A stretch of 49,425 nucleotides of DNA from Lachnospiraceae bacterium (GTDB lineage: Bacteria > Bacillota > Clostridia > Lachnospirales > Lachnospiraceae), in assembly GCA_022781925.1 (NCBI GenBank), contig JALESO010000080.1, positions 1 through 49,425 on the forward strand, read 5' to 3'. Below the pieces are notes generated by a model. That model saw only the letters and a list, made by a program, of their open reading frames with translations. It made no database searches and was not told where the DNA came from. The translations under genes were made by a program, and so were the position numbers. Within the stretch, counting starts at the first letter, position 1, and every line of letters starts with the position of its first letter. This document shows positions 34,499 through 43,224 of the stretch, piece after piece.

Positions 34499-35775
34499 TA
34501 GGAACAATTTTATTCGTTACATTTTTAGTATTACTTGTAATTGGTGCTCCTATCGCATTGTGTCTCGGCGCTGCAGCGTTACTGGTTGTATTTACTTCCG
34601 GAGATGTAAGTCCGATCGTACTTGGACAGCGAATGTTCGGATCACTGGACAGTTTCACCATTATGGCGATTCCGTTATTCATGCTGGCAGGTAATCTGAT
34701 GTCTTCCGGTGGTATTTCCAAGAGACTGACAGATTTCTGTGATGCTATTCTTGGATGGATGCCGGGTGGATTAGGTGTTGTATCTATTCTGTCCTGTATG
34801 ATCTTTGGAGCGTTATCAGGTTCTCCGACAGCAACCTGTGCGGCAATTGGAAGTATTATGGTTCCGGCAATGATTGAAGCCGGATATGATAAGCGGTTTG
34901 CATTGGCATCCGTGGCAGTTCCTGGTGTACTTGGATGTATCATCCCACCGTCAACCGTTATGATTTCCTATTCATCTGTTACAGATGCATCCGTAGGAAG
35001 CATGTTCATGGGTGGTATCTTACCAGGTATCCTGATGGGTGTTGCAATGATGATCGTTGCAGTAAAATATGGTCTTTCCCATAAAGATGTAAAACGTACA
35101 CCGTTTTCACTGAGAAACTTACTGCAGAAATTTGTAAAAGCAATTGGTGCTTTATTAGTACCGGTTATTATCCTCGGAGGTATTTACGGAGGAATCTTTA
35201 CCCCGACTGAGGCAGCAGGTGTTGCCTGTGCATATGGATTGATCGTTGGTATCTTTATTTATCGTGAGTTAAATCCGAAAGAACTGAAGAAAGCATTCGT
35301 TGGTTCCGGATCTACTACTGGTATGGTATTATTTATCATGGCAGCAGCAGCACTGTTCGGATACATCATGACACGTTACCAGCTGACAAATTCCATTGCA
35401 AACTTCATTATCGCAGTTTGCGGAAATAAATATGTATTCTTATTACTTGTTAATATCTTACTGCTTGTGGTAGGATGTTTTATGGAGACAACAGCAGCGA
35501 TTCTTATCCTGGCGCCAATTCTGGCTCCGGTACTTGGTACTTTTGGTATCGACCCGGTACACTTTGGTGTTATCATGTGTATCAACCTGGCAATCGGTTG
35601 TGCAACACCGCCATTAGGACTGAATCTGTATGTAGCAGCCGGACTTACAAAAGACCGTGTGGAAGTTGTTGTAAATAAACATACCGTAGCATACATTCTG
35701 GTAAGTATTGCAATGTTGTTCCTGATTACATATATTCCGGATATTGTTATGGCAGTTCCGAACAGTATGATGTAA
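34495..35775 (+). CDS. TRAP transporter large permease, DctM family
   Basis: The large membrane subunit and transport channel, 426 residues with about eleven or twelve hydrophobic segments. Family motifs include IPLFMLAGNLMSSGGIS, GALSGSPTATCAAIGSIMVPAM and GCIIPPSTVMISYSS. The C-terminal repeat has TPTEAAGVACAYGLIVG and GCATPPLGLNLYVAAG. The two halves are inverted repeats in this family. It starts inside the end of the dctQ-type gene. A strong hairpin (35812-35847) separates it from the SDR gene. Confidence 0.95.
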   Translation: MIGTILFVTFLVLLVIGAPIALCLGAAALLVVFTSGDVSPIVLGQRMFGSLDSFTIMAIPLFMLAGNLMSSGGISKRLTDFCDAILGWMPGGLGVVSILSCMIFGALSGSPTATCAAIGSIMVPAMIEAGYDKRFALASVAVPGVLGCIIPPSTVMISYSSVTDASVGSMFMGGILPGILMGVAMMIVAVKYGLSHKDVKRTPFSLRNLLQKFVKAIGALLVPVIILGGIYGGIFTPTEAAGVACAYGLIVGIFIYRELNPKELKKAFVGSGSTTGMVLFIMAAAALFGYIMTRYQLTNSIANFIIAVCGNKYVFLLLVNILLLVVGCFMETTAAILILAPILAPVLGTFGIDPVHFGVIMCINLAIGCATPPLGLNLYVAAGLTKDRVEVVVNKHTVAYILVSIAMLFLITYIPDIVMAVPNSMM

Positions 35776-35811
35776 TGAGACAACCTGTAATGAGGTAAAT
35801 TTATTTGGCAA

Positions 35812-35847
35812 ATTACGATCATGGGTGATCGCACTCATGATCGTAAT
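35812..35847 (+). promoter_or_regulatory. 12-bp hairpin between dctM and the SDR gene
   Basis: ATTACGATCATG (35812-35823) pairs perfectly with CATGATCGTAAT (35836-35847). There is no T run, so it is more likely a processing, stability or protein-binding site than a terminator. It begins 36 bases after the dctM stop and ends 30 bases before the SDR start. Confidence 0.55.
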
Positions 35848-35877
35848 GAAAACGTAAGGGTATTGAAAGGAGAAAAA

Positions 35878-36633
35878 ATGTACGAATTAACAGGAAAAGT
35901 AGCAATCATAACAGGTGCGGCAGCCGGACTTGGACAGGCTATCGCAGCTACATTCGCAAAACAGGGAGCAAAAGTAGTTCCGACTGACCGCCCGGGCGTT
36001 TCTATGGATGAGACCATTGAAATGTGCAAAAAAGCAGGCGCAGAGGAAGTATATACACATGATCTGGATGTTACAGACCAGGATTCCATCGCAAAAGCAA
36101 TCGCAGATGTAAAAGAGAAATACGGAAGCATTGATATTCTGGCAAGCAATGCAGGATTAAACCGTCCGATGCCATTAGATCAGGTTACACCGGAAGTATG
36201 GGATTCTGTAATGAATGTAAACTTACGTGGTGCATTCTTCATGGCTCAGGCAGTAGCTCCGGTTATGAAAGAGCAGGGAAAAGGACGTATCATCTTCACC
36301 AGCAGCCAGGCAGGTTTAGTTGCACGTGAGAATCAGCAGCCATATTGTGCAAGCAAAGGCGGTATCAACGCAATGACCCGTGCACTTGCTTATGACCTCG
36401 CTCCGTTTGGTATCACTGTAAATGCAGTAGCACCGTGCTTCGCTATGACAGCATTAACCAAGACAAGACTGGAAGATCCGGAATACCGTGATATGGTACT
36501 CGGCATGATTCCGGTAGGCCGCGTAGTAGAGCCATCTGAAGTTGGTGCAGCATTCAATTATCTTGCATCTGATGAAGCAGCTATGATTACAGGACAGACA
36601 CTGGTAATCGATGGCGGATGGACAATGTGGTAA
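35878..36633 (+). CDS. short-chain dehydrogenase/reductase
   Basis: An NAD(P)-dependent classical SDR of 251 residues. The Rossmann motif TGAAAGLG (about 12-19), NAG (SNAGL), catalytic Ser in FTSSQAG, Tyr156 and Lys160 in YCASK, and a final IDGGWTMW are all present. Relatives reduce or oxidise sugar-acid or polyol hydroxyls. Its position behind a TRAP transporter suggests that it acts on the imported compound, but this is inference. I use ATG 35878, since GAAAGGAG lies 6 bases before it. Upstream in-frame starts would begin inside the hairpin. Confidence 0.93.
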   Translation: MYELTGKVAIITGAAAGLGQAIAATFAKQGAKVVPTDRPGVSMDETIEMCKKAGAEEVYTHDLDVTDQDSIAKAIADVKEKYGSIDILASNAGLNRPMPLDQVTPEVWDSVMNVNLRGAFFMAQAVAPVMKEQGKGRIIFTSSQAGLVARENQQPYCASKGGINAMTRALAYDLAPFGITVNAVAPCFAMTALTKTRLEDPEYRDMVLGMIPVGRVVEPSEVGAAFNYLASDEAAMITGQTLVIDGGWTMW

Positions 36634-36735
36634 AAAGCATTTATTTATTTTTTTAGATCATTTGGTATACCAGAAGTATATAAAAAGTATATGGAAAGTA
36701 TATAGCAAGTATGTAAATACCCAGAGGAGGCAGAC

Positions 36736-37089
36736 ATGGCGAAATATAAAATTACAAAAACAGATGAATATTATACATATGAACTTCCGGCACATAATGA
36801 GTGTAAACTGACCAGATTACATGATCCGGCAGATGTAGAAGGCGGTAAATTGATCTTATCCCGTTCACATTTCCTGCCGGCTGGCGGCGGAACTGATTTC
36901 AGTACCAATGCAGCAGAGTCTATTTACTATGTGGCAAAAGGAAAACTGCTCTTCAAAGGCGAGGATGGCCAGGAAACCTTACTCGAAGAAGGCGACAGTG
37001 TTCATATTGCAGCAAACTCTCCGAAATGCGTGACAAACGTAGGCGTAGAGACAGCCATTATGCTTGTAATTCTTCTTCCGGCTCAGTAA
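36736..37089 (+). CDS. cupin-fold protein without the usual metal histidines
   Basis: A 117-residue single-domain cupin. Motif 1 normally reads G-x5-H-x-H-x3/4-E-x6-G. Here it reads GGGTDFSTNAAESIYYVAKG: the Glu and Gly remain, but both histidines are replaced. Motif 2 (EEGDSVHIAANSPKCVTNVG) keeps the turn but has Lys rather than the metal-binding His. The protein may therefore bind a small ligand or act without metal. AGAGGAGG precedes the ATG. It is the last gene of the TRAP-SDR cluster and is followed by a shared terminator. Function is unknown. Confidence 0.85.
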   Translation: MAKYKITKTDEYYTYELPAHNECKLTRLHDPADVEGGKLILSRSHFLPAGGGTDFSTNAAESIYYVAKGKLLFKGEDGQETLLEEGDSVHIAANSPKCVTNVGVETAIMLVILLPAQ

Positions 37090-37126
37090 AGCGTTAATTT
37101 ACTTTCTTTGGATAATAATTTTCTCG

Positions 37127-37167
37127 AAAAGAACCTTCGGCAACCCCATTCCGCCGGAGGTTCTTTT
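37127..37167. terminator. bidirectional terminator between the cupin and DUF4130 genes
   Basis: AAAAGAACCTTCGGC (37127-37141) pairs with GCCGGAGGTTCTTTT (37153-37167), A-rich on one side and T-rich on the other. It serves both convergent genes. Confidence 0.92.
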
Positions 37168-37168
37168 T

Positions 37169-37924
37169 TTACCTAAACTCTGTCATATGCTTCCGGTACC
37201 AGATCGGCAGATGGGTGCGCTGGCAGTTCGGGTTGTGGCGTTGTGTGATCTCAATCTGTTGGAAAAAAGATTTCCACAGATCTGTAAATGGATCGATCTG
37301 ATTTTCTACATGGCTGAGCCGCTGAAATTCTTCCACGGACAGTGTGGTCAGATAGGTCGGTTCATCTGCCGGATGAATGGCGGCTGTTCTTCGGGTGGCA
37401 TCCATGATCATCCAGTTTTCAGAAGGCATGCGGTCGTCGAAAGCCGGATAGAGCAGGGTCAGAATATCGGATTTCGGTTCTATCTGGGCCAGCAGTACAC
37501 CGTCCGGAAGTGCCTGAAAGCGCACACATTCCCGGAAGAGATGGGCTTCGTTCATGACTTTGCGGTTCAGTTCGAAGACGGCATTGACGTAAGGATGCTG
37601 AAGCATATCGGTGATCTGTGCCGGGTAGGCAAAACCGAGAAGCAGAAACCGGTAGATGCGGTCAAGCTTGTCGGGGTGATCCGACAGGGCACAACGGTAG
37701 ACCATCAGGTAGGCGGTGGAAGAAATTTTCTGCTGGATGGAACGGACGACTTTCCGGGCTTTTACAGAATCTGAGGTAACGGTGCGGTACTCACAGAAGA
37801 GTTCCATGGTTCCTATGGGCTCTGTCTTCAGCCGGATGTTCTGGTGTCCTTCTCTGGAAGCCCAGGCGTCATAGATGCAGGTCATCATGGCTTCAAAGGT
37901 ATCTTCACATGTATAGACAATCAT
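37169..37924 (-). CDS. DUF4130 domain protein, putative DNA repair/metabolism (TIGR03915-like)
   Basis: A 251-residue protein that starts MIVYTCEDTFEAMMTCIYDAW, the typical opening of the TIGR03915/DUF4130 family. Other conserved parts are SVKARKVVRSIQQKIS, VNAVFELNRKVMNEAHLFRECVRFQAL, IEPKSDILTLLYPAFDDRMPSENWMIMDATRRTAAIHP and the C-terminal QRTHLPIWYRKHMTEF. The family is linked to uracil-DNA-glycosylase-like folds and almost always occurs next to a radical SAM protein, as here (84-base gap, same strand). The exact reaction is unknown. AAGGAGG lies about 9 bases before ATG 37924; a longer in-frame start at 37978 has no such site. Confidence 0.88.
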   Translation of the reverse strand: MIVYTCEDTFEAMMTCIYDAWASREGHQNIRLKTEPIGTMELFCEYRTVTSDSVKARKVVRSIQQKISSTAYLMVYRCALSDHPDKLDRIYRFLLLGFAYPAQITDMLQHPYVNAVFELNRKVMNEAHLFRECVRFQALPDGVLLAQIEPKSDILTLLYPAFDDRMPSENWMIMDATRRTAAIHPADEPTYLTTLSVEEFQRLSHVENQIDPFTDLWKSFFQQIEITQRHNPNCQRTHLPIWYRKHMTEFR

Positions 37925-38008
37925 AAGATTAGTCCTCCTTTTTTGTTCATGTATTCTCGAAAATTTTTTGTGAAGCATTCTGAGTGTACATGCGATTTCT
38001 ATTTCTGG

Positions 38009-39487
38009 TTATTTCAAAAAATCAAACAGAGACAGCTGTTCATAGTTGGTATCCGGGCAGGCGATGGCATACCCTGTACGGGCATCCAGTCCGGTAAGCT
38101 GACGGGTGATAAAGGATTCTTCCAGCCGGATCGGCACATACATTTTGCCATTGCAGGTAATAAAATATTGTGCCCGTTTCAGTACCACACCCATTTTCCG
38201 GAGACTGTCAAAGGACAGCGGAGCCATACGGCGGGCTTTCAGAATCCGCATGGCAGACTTGCTGCCGATGCCCGGAACCCGCATCAGGGTACCGTAGTCC
38301 GCCGTGGCGACTTCCACAGGGAACTGTTCCAGATGCCGCAGTGCCCAGTCACATTTCGGATCCAGGGCGAGGTTGAAATTCGGCCGGTCCGGAGTCAGCA
38401 GTTCGGAAGCGTGGAAGCCGTAATAGCGCAGCAGCCAGTCGGCCTGATACAGCCGGTGTTCCCGCAGCAGCGGCGGCGGTGTGCCGATGGCAGGAAGAGC
38501 AGAATCGTCATTCAGCGGAATGTAGGCGGAATAGAATACACGTTTCAGATCAAAATTCTGATACAGCGCCTGGGTGGTAGACAGAATCTCAAAATCTGTC
38601 TCACCGGTGGCTCCGATAATCATCTGGGTACTCTGACCGGCAGGGGCAAAGGGGCGGTCCGGGTGGCCGGAAATGGCAGATGGCAAAGCCGTGATCGTTG
38701 ATACGGGCTGTTGAGTACCCAACGGATCAGACTTGCATGTATCCGTGGAATATAAGCGGGGCTGGTCTGAGTCGCCAGGCAGCTGCACATCTGAAAAAAT
38801 ACTGTGCTCCAGATAGCGGTTGCCGGTGTTGCGCTCCATAAAGGCACTTTTTCCAATGGCAAGCCGATAGCCGCTGATCCGCTGCTGCATGCGGCGCATG
38901 GGAGTCAGAATGGATGCACGGGTCTTCTGGGGCGCAAGCGTGGCCAGTCCTTCCGCTGTGGGAAGTTCCAGATTGACACTCATGCGGTCTGCCAGATAGC
39001 CCACCTGCTCCAGCAGATCATCCGGGGCATAGGGGATGGCCTTGACATGGATGTAGCCGTTGAAATGGTAGCGGGTGCGTAGCAGAAACAGTGTCTGATA
39101 CATCAGCTCCATCGTGTGTGTCGGATTCTTATATACACCGGAACTCAGAAACAGCCCTTCGATATAGTTGCGTCGGTAAAATTCGATCACCAGCTGGCAG
39201 ATCTCATCCGGGGTAAAGGTGGCACGGCGGCAGTCACTGTCGGAACGGCTCTGGCAGTAGCGGCAGTTATAGATACAGTCGTTGCTCAGCAGGATCTTCA
39301 GCAGGGAGATACATCTGCCGTCCCCGGCAAAACTGTGGCAGATGCCGGCGGCACAGGAATTGCCCAGAGATCCTTTTTTGCCACGGCGGTCTACTCCGCT
39401 GGAGGTGCATGCCACATCGTATTTGGCAGCATCGGATAATATTTCCAGTTTTTCCTGTAAGGAAAGTGTTGTATGATAAAGTTCCAT
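38009..39487 (-). CDS. putative DNA modification/repair radical SAM protein (TIGR03916-like)
   Basis: A 492-residue radical SAM enzyme. The iron-sulphur cluster motif is CIYNCRYC (Cys71, Cys75, Cys78), which ligates a 4Fe-4S cluster that cleaves S-adenosylmethionine. A family-specific N-terminal segment has SSGVDRRGKKGSLGNSCAAGICHSF. A helix-hairpin-helix near the C-terminus (MRVPGIGSKSAMRILKARR) suggests DNA binding. It pairs with the DUF4130 gene downstream. I use ATG 39487, with GGAGG 10 bases before it, since the family start is MELYHTT and the extra upstream frame covers the promoter. A LexA-like box lies at its promoter. The reaction is unknown, but DNA repair is likely. Confidence 0.9.
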   Translation of the reverse strand: MELYHTTLSLQEKLEILSDAAKYDVACTSSGVDRRGKKGSLGNSCAAGICHSFAGDGRCISLLKILLSNDCIYNCRYCQSRSDSDCRRATFTPDEICQLVIEFYRRNYIEGLFLSSGVYKNPTHTMELMYQTLFLLRTRYHFNGYIHVKAIPYAPDDLLEQVGYLADRMSVNLELPTAEGLATLAPQKTRASILTPMRRMQQRISGYRLAIGKSAFMERNTGNRYLEHSIFSDVQLPGDSDQPRLYSTDTCKSDPLGTQQPVSTITALPSAISGHPDRPFAPAGQSTQMIIGATGETDFEILSTTQALYQNFDLKRVFYSAYIPLNDDSALPAIGTPPPLLREHRLYQADWLLRYYGFHASELLTPDRPNFNLALDPKCDWALRHLEQFPVEVATADYGTLMRVPGIGSKSAMRILKARRMAPLSFDSLRKMGVVLKRAQYFITCNGKMYVPIRLEESFITRQLTGLDARTGYAIACPDTNYEQLSLFDFLK

Positions 39488-39511
39488 CGGTTTGATACCT
39501 CCATTGCAAAT

Positions 39512-39525
39512 AGAACATACGTTCG
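39512..39525. promoter_or_regulatory. LexA (SOS) box in front of the radical SAM gene
   Basis: AGAACATACGTTCG differs in one outer base from the Firmicute LexA site CGAAC-N4-GTTCG. It lies just downstream of the -10 and 25 bases before the gene start. Confidence 0.75.
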
Positions 39526-39536
39526 AATACAAACAT

Positions 39537-39565
39537 AGAATAACACGGGAAATAGAAAAAATCAA
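39537..39565 (-). promoter_or_regulatory. promoter of the radical SAM/DUF4130 operon
   Basis: On the minus strand, TTGATT (39560-39565) and TATTCT (39537-39542) are 17 bases apart. The SOS box would overlap the first transcribed bases. Confidence 0.72.
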
Positions 39566-39685
39566 CTGGAAAAGAACGGGAATTGAACGAAACTTGGGGA
39601 GCTTCTTTTTTATAAGGAAGAGACTGAAAAATGCGTTTTCCTTTTTATATAATGATGAAGTATTTGTCGAGTGCGTTATATTTGC

Positions 39686-39714
39686 TTGCAATTATAAAAT
39701 CAGTGTGTTATAAT
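39686..39714 (+). promoter_or_regulatory. promoter of tig
   Basis: TTGCAA (39686-39691) and a perfect TATAAT (39709-39714) are 17 bases apart, 85 bases before the tig start. Confidence 0.87.
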
Positions 39715-39798
39715 TCAAAAATGACTGTAAGTAGTTGAAGTATACCTTTTTCAAAGAAATTACACATGACTACATAGATATAAAGGAGGAAATTGTCA

Positions 39799-41142
39799 AT
39801 GAGCGTACAGGTGGAAAAGTTAGAAAAAAATACAGTAAAGCTTACCATTGAAGTTCCGGCAGAAGAGCTGGAGAAAGCACTTCAGGAAGCATATAACAGA
39901 CAGAAGAAAAATATCAGCATGCCGGGATTCCGTAAAGGAAAAGTTCCGAGAGCCATGGTTGAGAAAATGTACGGTGCAGGCGTATTCTATGAAGACGCAG
40001 CAAACGCACTGATCCCACAGGCATATGCTGATGCAGCAAAAGAGTGTGGAGAGGATATCGTATCCAGACCGGTTGTTGATATCACTCAGATCGAGAAAGG
40101 CAAACCGTTCATCTTCACAGCAGAAGTTGCTACAAAACCGGAAGTAACACTTGGTAAATACATCGGTGTAACAGTTACGAAAGTAGACGGAACTGTAACA
40201 GACGAAGATGTAACAGCAGCAATCGACAAAGAGCGTGAGAAAAATGCAAGAACCATCAACGTGGAAGATCGTGCCATCAAGAACGGCGATACAGCAGTGA
40301 TCGATTTCGAAGGATTCGTAGACGGTGTTGCATTTGAAGGCGGCAAAGGCGAGAACCACTCCTTAGAGATCGGTTCCGGAAGCTTCATCCCGGGCTTTGA
40401 AGATCAGCTGATCGGTAAAAATGCAGGTGAGGATGTAGACGTAAACGTTACATTCCCGGAAGAGTATCATGCAGAGGATCTCGCTGGAAAAGAAGCTACA
40501 TTCAAAGTTAAAATCCATGAGATCAAAGCAAAAGAGATTCCGGAGCTTGATGATGACTTCGTTCAGGATGTATCCGAGTTCGATACTGTTGACGAGTACA
40601 AAGCTGACGTAAAAGCAAAATTAGAAGAGCAGAAACAGAACGAGATTAAACGTGCATACCAGGATGAAGCAATCGACAAGATTGTAGACAAATCCACAAT
40701 GGAACTTCCGGATGCAATGATTGATACACAGTGCGAGAACATGATCAATCAGTTCGCACAGCAGATGGCACAGCAGGGTCTGTCCATGGATCAGTACCTT
40801 CAGTTCTCCGGTCTGACACTGGATCAGTTAAAAGAGCAGGTTCGTCCGGATGCGATCACACGTATCAAGAGCAGCCTTGTTCTTGAGCAGATCGCAAAAG
40901 AAGAAAACATCGAGATCACAGACGAAGATGTAGATGCTGAGATCGAGAAAATGGCTAAAATGTACAACATGGAAGCTGACAAGCTGAAAGAGTACATGGG
41001 CGAGGATGAGAAAGAGAACATGAAACAGGATCTGGCTGTTCAGAAAGCAGTTGAACTGATCACTGAGTCTGTAAAACCTCGTGCAAAAGCAAAAACAAAA
41101 AAAGAGAAAGAGGCTGAAGCTGAGACAGAAGCAGCTGAATAA
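39799..41142 (+). CDS. tig: trigger factor
   Basis: Trigger factor is the ribosome-associated chaperone and prolyl isomerase that meets nascent chains. The 447-residue protein has the N-terminal ribosome-binding domain with GFRKGKVPR. The FKBP-type PPIase domain (about 150-240) has GDTAVIDFEGFVDG and SGSFIPGFEDQLIG. A long helical C-terminal chaperone domain ends in a Lys/Glu/Ala-rich tail. ATG 39799 follows AAAGGAGGA at a good distance; the TTG at 39793 is less likely. It heads a tig-clpP-clpX-lon order common in Firmicutes. A hairpin lies between tig and clpP. Confidence 0.97.
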   Translation: MSVQVEKLEKNTVKLTIEVPAEELEKALQEAYNRQKKNISMPGFRKGKVPRAMVEKMYGAGVFYEDAANALIPQAYADAAKECGEDIVSRPVVDITQIEKGKPFIFTAEVATKPEVTLGKYIGVTVTKVDGTVTDEDVTAAIDKEREKNARTINVEDRAIKNGDTAVIDFEGFVDGVAFEGGKGENHSLEIGSGSFIPGFEDQLIGKNAGEDVDVNVTFPEEYHAEDLAGKEATFKVKIHEIKAKEIPELDDDFVQDVSEFDTVDEYKADVKAKLEEQKQNEIKRAYQDEAIDKIVDKSTMELPDAMIDTQCENMINQFAQQMAQQGLSMDQYLQFSGLTLDQLKEQVRPDAITRIKSSLVLEQIAKEENIEITDEDVDAEIEKMAKMYNMEADKLKEYMGEDEKENMKQDLAVQKAVELITESVKPRAKAKTKKEKEAEAETEAAE

Positions 41143-41195
41143 TTCTCGATATGTAGCAGGAATCAGATGTCCTGCATGACAAAGTGAATAATACG

Positions 41196-41231
41196 AAAGC
41201 AGATCGTGCCGGCGAGGCCGGTCTGCTTTTC
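41196..41231 (+). terminator. terminator-like hairpin between tig and clpP
   Basis: AAAGCAGA (41196-41203) pairs with TCTGCTTT, and CCGGC pairs with GCCGG inside, with a five-base bulge on the left. TTTTC follows and the clpP ribosome site begins only a few bases later. It may reduce or regulate read-through into clpP. A smaller GCAGGA/TCCTGC hairpin lies at 41157-41176. Confidence 0.65.
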
Positions 41232-41250
41232 ATGTTTAGGAGGTAGCAAG

Positions 41251-41835
41251 ATGAGTTTAGTACCTTACGTTGTTGAGCAGACAAGCAGAGGCGAGCGGAA
41301 TTATGATATTTATTCCCGCCTGTTAAAAGACAGAATCATTTTTCTGGGAGAAGAAGTAAATGAGACCACAGCAAGTCTGATCGTGGCACAGTTACTGTTC
41401 CTGGAATCCGAGGATCCGGGAAAAGATATCCAGTTATATATCAACTCTCCGGGTGGTGTCGTTTCCTGTGGTCTGGCAATTTATGATACCATGCAGTATA
41501 TCAAGTGTGATGTTTCTACCATTTGTATCGGTATGGCAGCAAGTATGGGCGCATTCTTACTGGCAGGCGGAACAAAAGGCAAACGTTATGCGCTTCCGAA
41601 TGCGGAGATCATGATCCATCAGCCGTCCGGCGGAGCCAAAGGACAGGCTACGGACATCCAGATTGTAGCTGAGAACATTCTGAAGACAAAAGAGCGCTTG
41701 AACCGTATCTTATCTGAGAATACAGGACAGCCTTACGAGATCGTAGCAGCAGATACTGAGCGTGATAACTATATGACTGCAGAAGAAGCAAAAGCTTACG
41801 GTCTTATTGATGCCGTAATCACAAACAGACAGTAA
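41251..41835 (+). CDS. clpP: ATP-dependent Clp protease proteolytic subunit
   Basis: ClpP forms the double-ring serine protease chamber that works with ClpX. The 194-residue protein carries the catalytic Ser98 in [11 protein letters not shown], the active His in MIHQPSGG and the late Asp in [15 protein letters not shown]. The oligomerisation segment [22 protein letters not shown] is conserved. ATG 41251 follows TTAGGAGG closely. An in-frame ATG at 41206 would start in the terminator-like hairpin. No CtsR or CIRCE operator is visible near it. It is followed by clpX with a 23-base gap. Confidence 0.97.
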   Translation: MSLVPYVVEQTSRGERNYDIYSRLLKDRIIFLGEEVNETTASLIVAQLLFLESEDPGKDIQLYINSPGGVVSCGLAIYDTMQYIKCDVSTICIGMAASMGAFLLAGGTKGKRYALPNAEIMIHQPSGGAKGQATDIQIVAENILKTKERLNRILSENTGQPYEIVAADTERDNYMTAEEAKAYGLIDAVITNRQ

Positions 41836-41858
41836 ATGTAGCGTGGGAGTAAGATTGA

Positions 41859-43118
41859 ATGGCAGGAAGAATAAATCAGAGCGATAAAATTCGTTGCTCT
41901 TTTTGTAATAAAACCCAGGATCAGGTACACAAACTGATCGCGGGACCGGCAGGCATCTTTATCTGTGATGAGTGTATTGAGACCTGCAACGACATCCTTG
42001 AAGAAGAAATGCAGGATTATGAAGAAAATGACGGCATGGATATCAACCTGCTGACACCGGAAGAAATCAAGTCATTTCTGGATGATTATGTCATCGGACA
42101 GGATGAGGCAAAGAAAGTATTGTCCGTAGCAGTTTACAATCATTACAAACGGATCCTGGCTGAGCCGGATCTGGATGTGGAACTGCAAAAAAGTAATATC
42201 CTGATGCTGGGACCAACCGGTTCCGGTAAGACATTACTGGCACAGACACTGGCAAAGATCCTGAATGTGCCGTTTGCGATCGCAGATGCGACGACACTGA
42301 CCGAGGCCGGATATGTCGGTGAGGATGTGGAAAACATTCTGCTGAAGATCATTCAGGCAGCAGATTATGATGTAGCCAAAGCAGAGTATGGTATCATCTA
42401 TATTGATGAGATTGATAAAATTACCCGTAAGTCAGAAAATGCATCCATTACGAGGGATGTTTCCGGAGAGGGTGTACAGCAGGCACTGTTGAAGATCCTG
42501 GAAGGAACCGTTGCCTCTGTTCCGCCACAGGGCGGCAGAAAGCATCCGCAGCAGGAGCTGATCCCGATTGATACCACCAATATTCTGTTTATCTGTGGTG
42601 GTGCCTTTGAGGGAATTGACCGCATTATCGAAAACCGTATGGATCGTGGTTCCATCGGATTTAATGCAGAGCTGGCAGGAGAAAATGACAAAAATATCAG
42701 CGAGCTGCTGAAAGATGCACTTCCGCAGGATTTTGTCAAATTTGGTATGATTCCGGAGTTCATGGGCCGTGTGCCGATCACAGTATCTCTGGAAGCGCTG
42801 GAGAGGGAAGATCTAATCCGCATTTTGAAAGAGCCGAAGAATTCTCTGTTGAAACAGTATCAGAAGCTGTTCTCACTGGATGATGTAGAGCTCGTTTTTG
42901 AGGATGATGCCCTGGATGCAGTGGCAGATCTGACCATCAACAGAAAGACCGGTGCGCGTGGACTGCGTGCCATCATGGAAAATGTCATGATGGATCTGAT
43001 GTATCGGATTCCGTCTGACAAAAATATCAGGAAATGCACGATCACCAAAGCGATGGTGGAAGGAACCGGGGAAGCCGTTCTGGAGTATCGCAATGGTGCA
43101 ATCGAAGCTGAGAATTAG
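41859..43118 (+). CDS. clpX: ATP-dependent Clp protease ATP-binding subunit ClpX
   Basis: ClpX unfolds substrates and feeds them to ClpP. The 419-residue protein has an N-terminal C4 zinc finger ([11 protein letters not shown]...CDECIETC, about 12-39). The AAA+ module has Walker A GPTGSGKT, Walker B IIYIDEID, sensor and pore motifs, and the IGF-type loop (GSIGFNAEL) that contacts ClpP. The C-terminal small domain has [34 protein letters not shown] precedes the ATG. It lies directly after clpP, as in many bacteria, and lon follows after 106 bases that hold two hairpins. Confidence 0.97.
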   Translation: MAGRINQSDKIRCSFCNKTQDQVHKLIAGPAGIFICDECIETCNDILEEEMQDYEENDGMDINLLTPEEIKSFLDDYVIGQDEAKKVLSVAVYNHYKRILAEPDLDVELQKSNILMLGPTGSGKTLLAQTLAKILNVPFAIADATTLTEAGYVGEDVENILLKIIQAADYDVAKAEYGIIYIDEIDKITRKSENASITRDVSGEGVQQALLKILEGTVASVPPQGGRKHPQQELIPIDTTNILFICGGAFEGIDRIIENRMDRGSIGFNAELAGENDKNISELLKDALPQDFVKFGMIPEFMGRVPITVSLEALEREDLIRILKEPKNSLLKQYQKLFSLDDVELVFEDDALDAVADLTINRKTGARGLRAIMENVMMDLMYRIPSDKNIRKCTITKAMVEGTGEAVLEYRNGAIEAEN

Positions 43119-43125
43119 AAGAAAG

Positions 43126-43195
43126 GGAAATACAGCAAAAGAAGTGTTTCCCGTTTTATAAGGGCGGGGTCAGATATGGCACCGCCCCTTGTTGT
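43126..43195 (+). terminator. two hairpins between clpX and lon
   Basis: GGGAAA pairs with TTTCCC, followed by GTTTTAT (43126-43160). AAGGGCGGGG pairs with CCGCCCCTT, followed by GTTG (from about 43161). The first can terminate clpX transcription; the second has no T run. Confidence 0.5.
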
Positions 43196-43224
43196 AGAAG
43201 TGTTAAGAGACAGAGAGGAATCGT

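Noticed and set aside
41143..41250. CtsR or CIRCE heat-shock operator at clpP
   Set aside because: No GGTCAAA tandem repeat and no TTAGCACTC/GAGTGCTAA inverted repeat is present.
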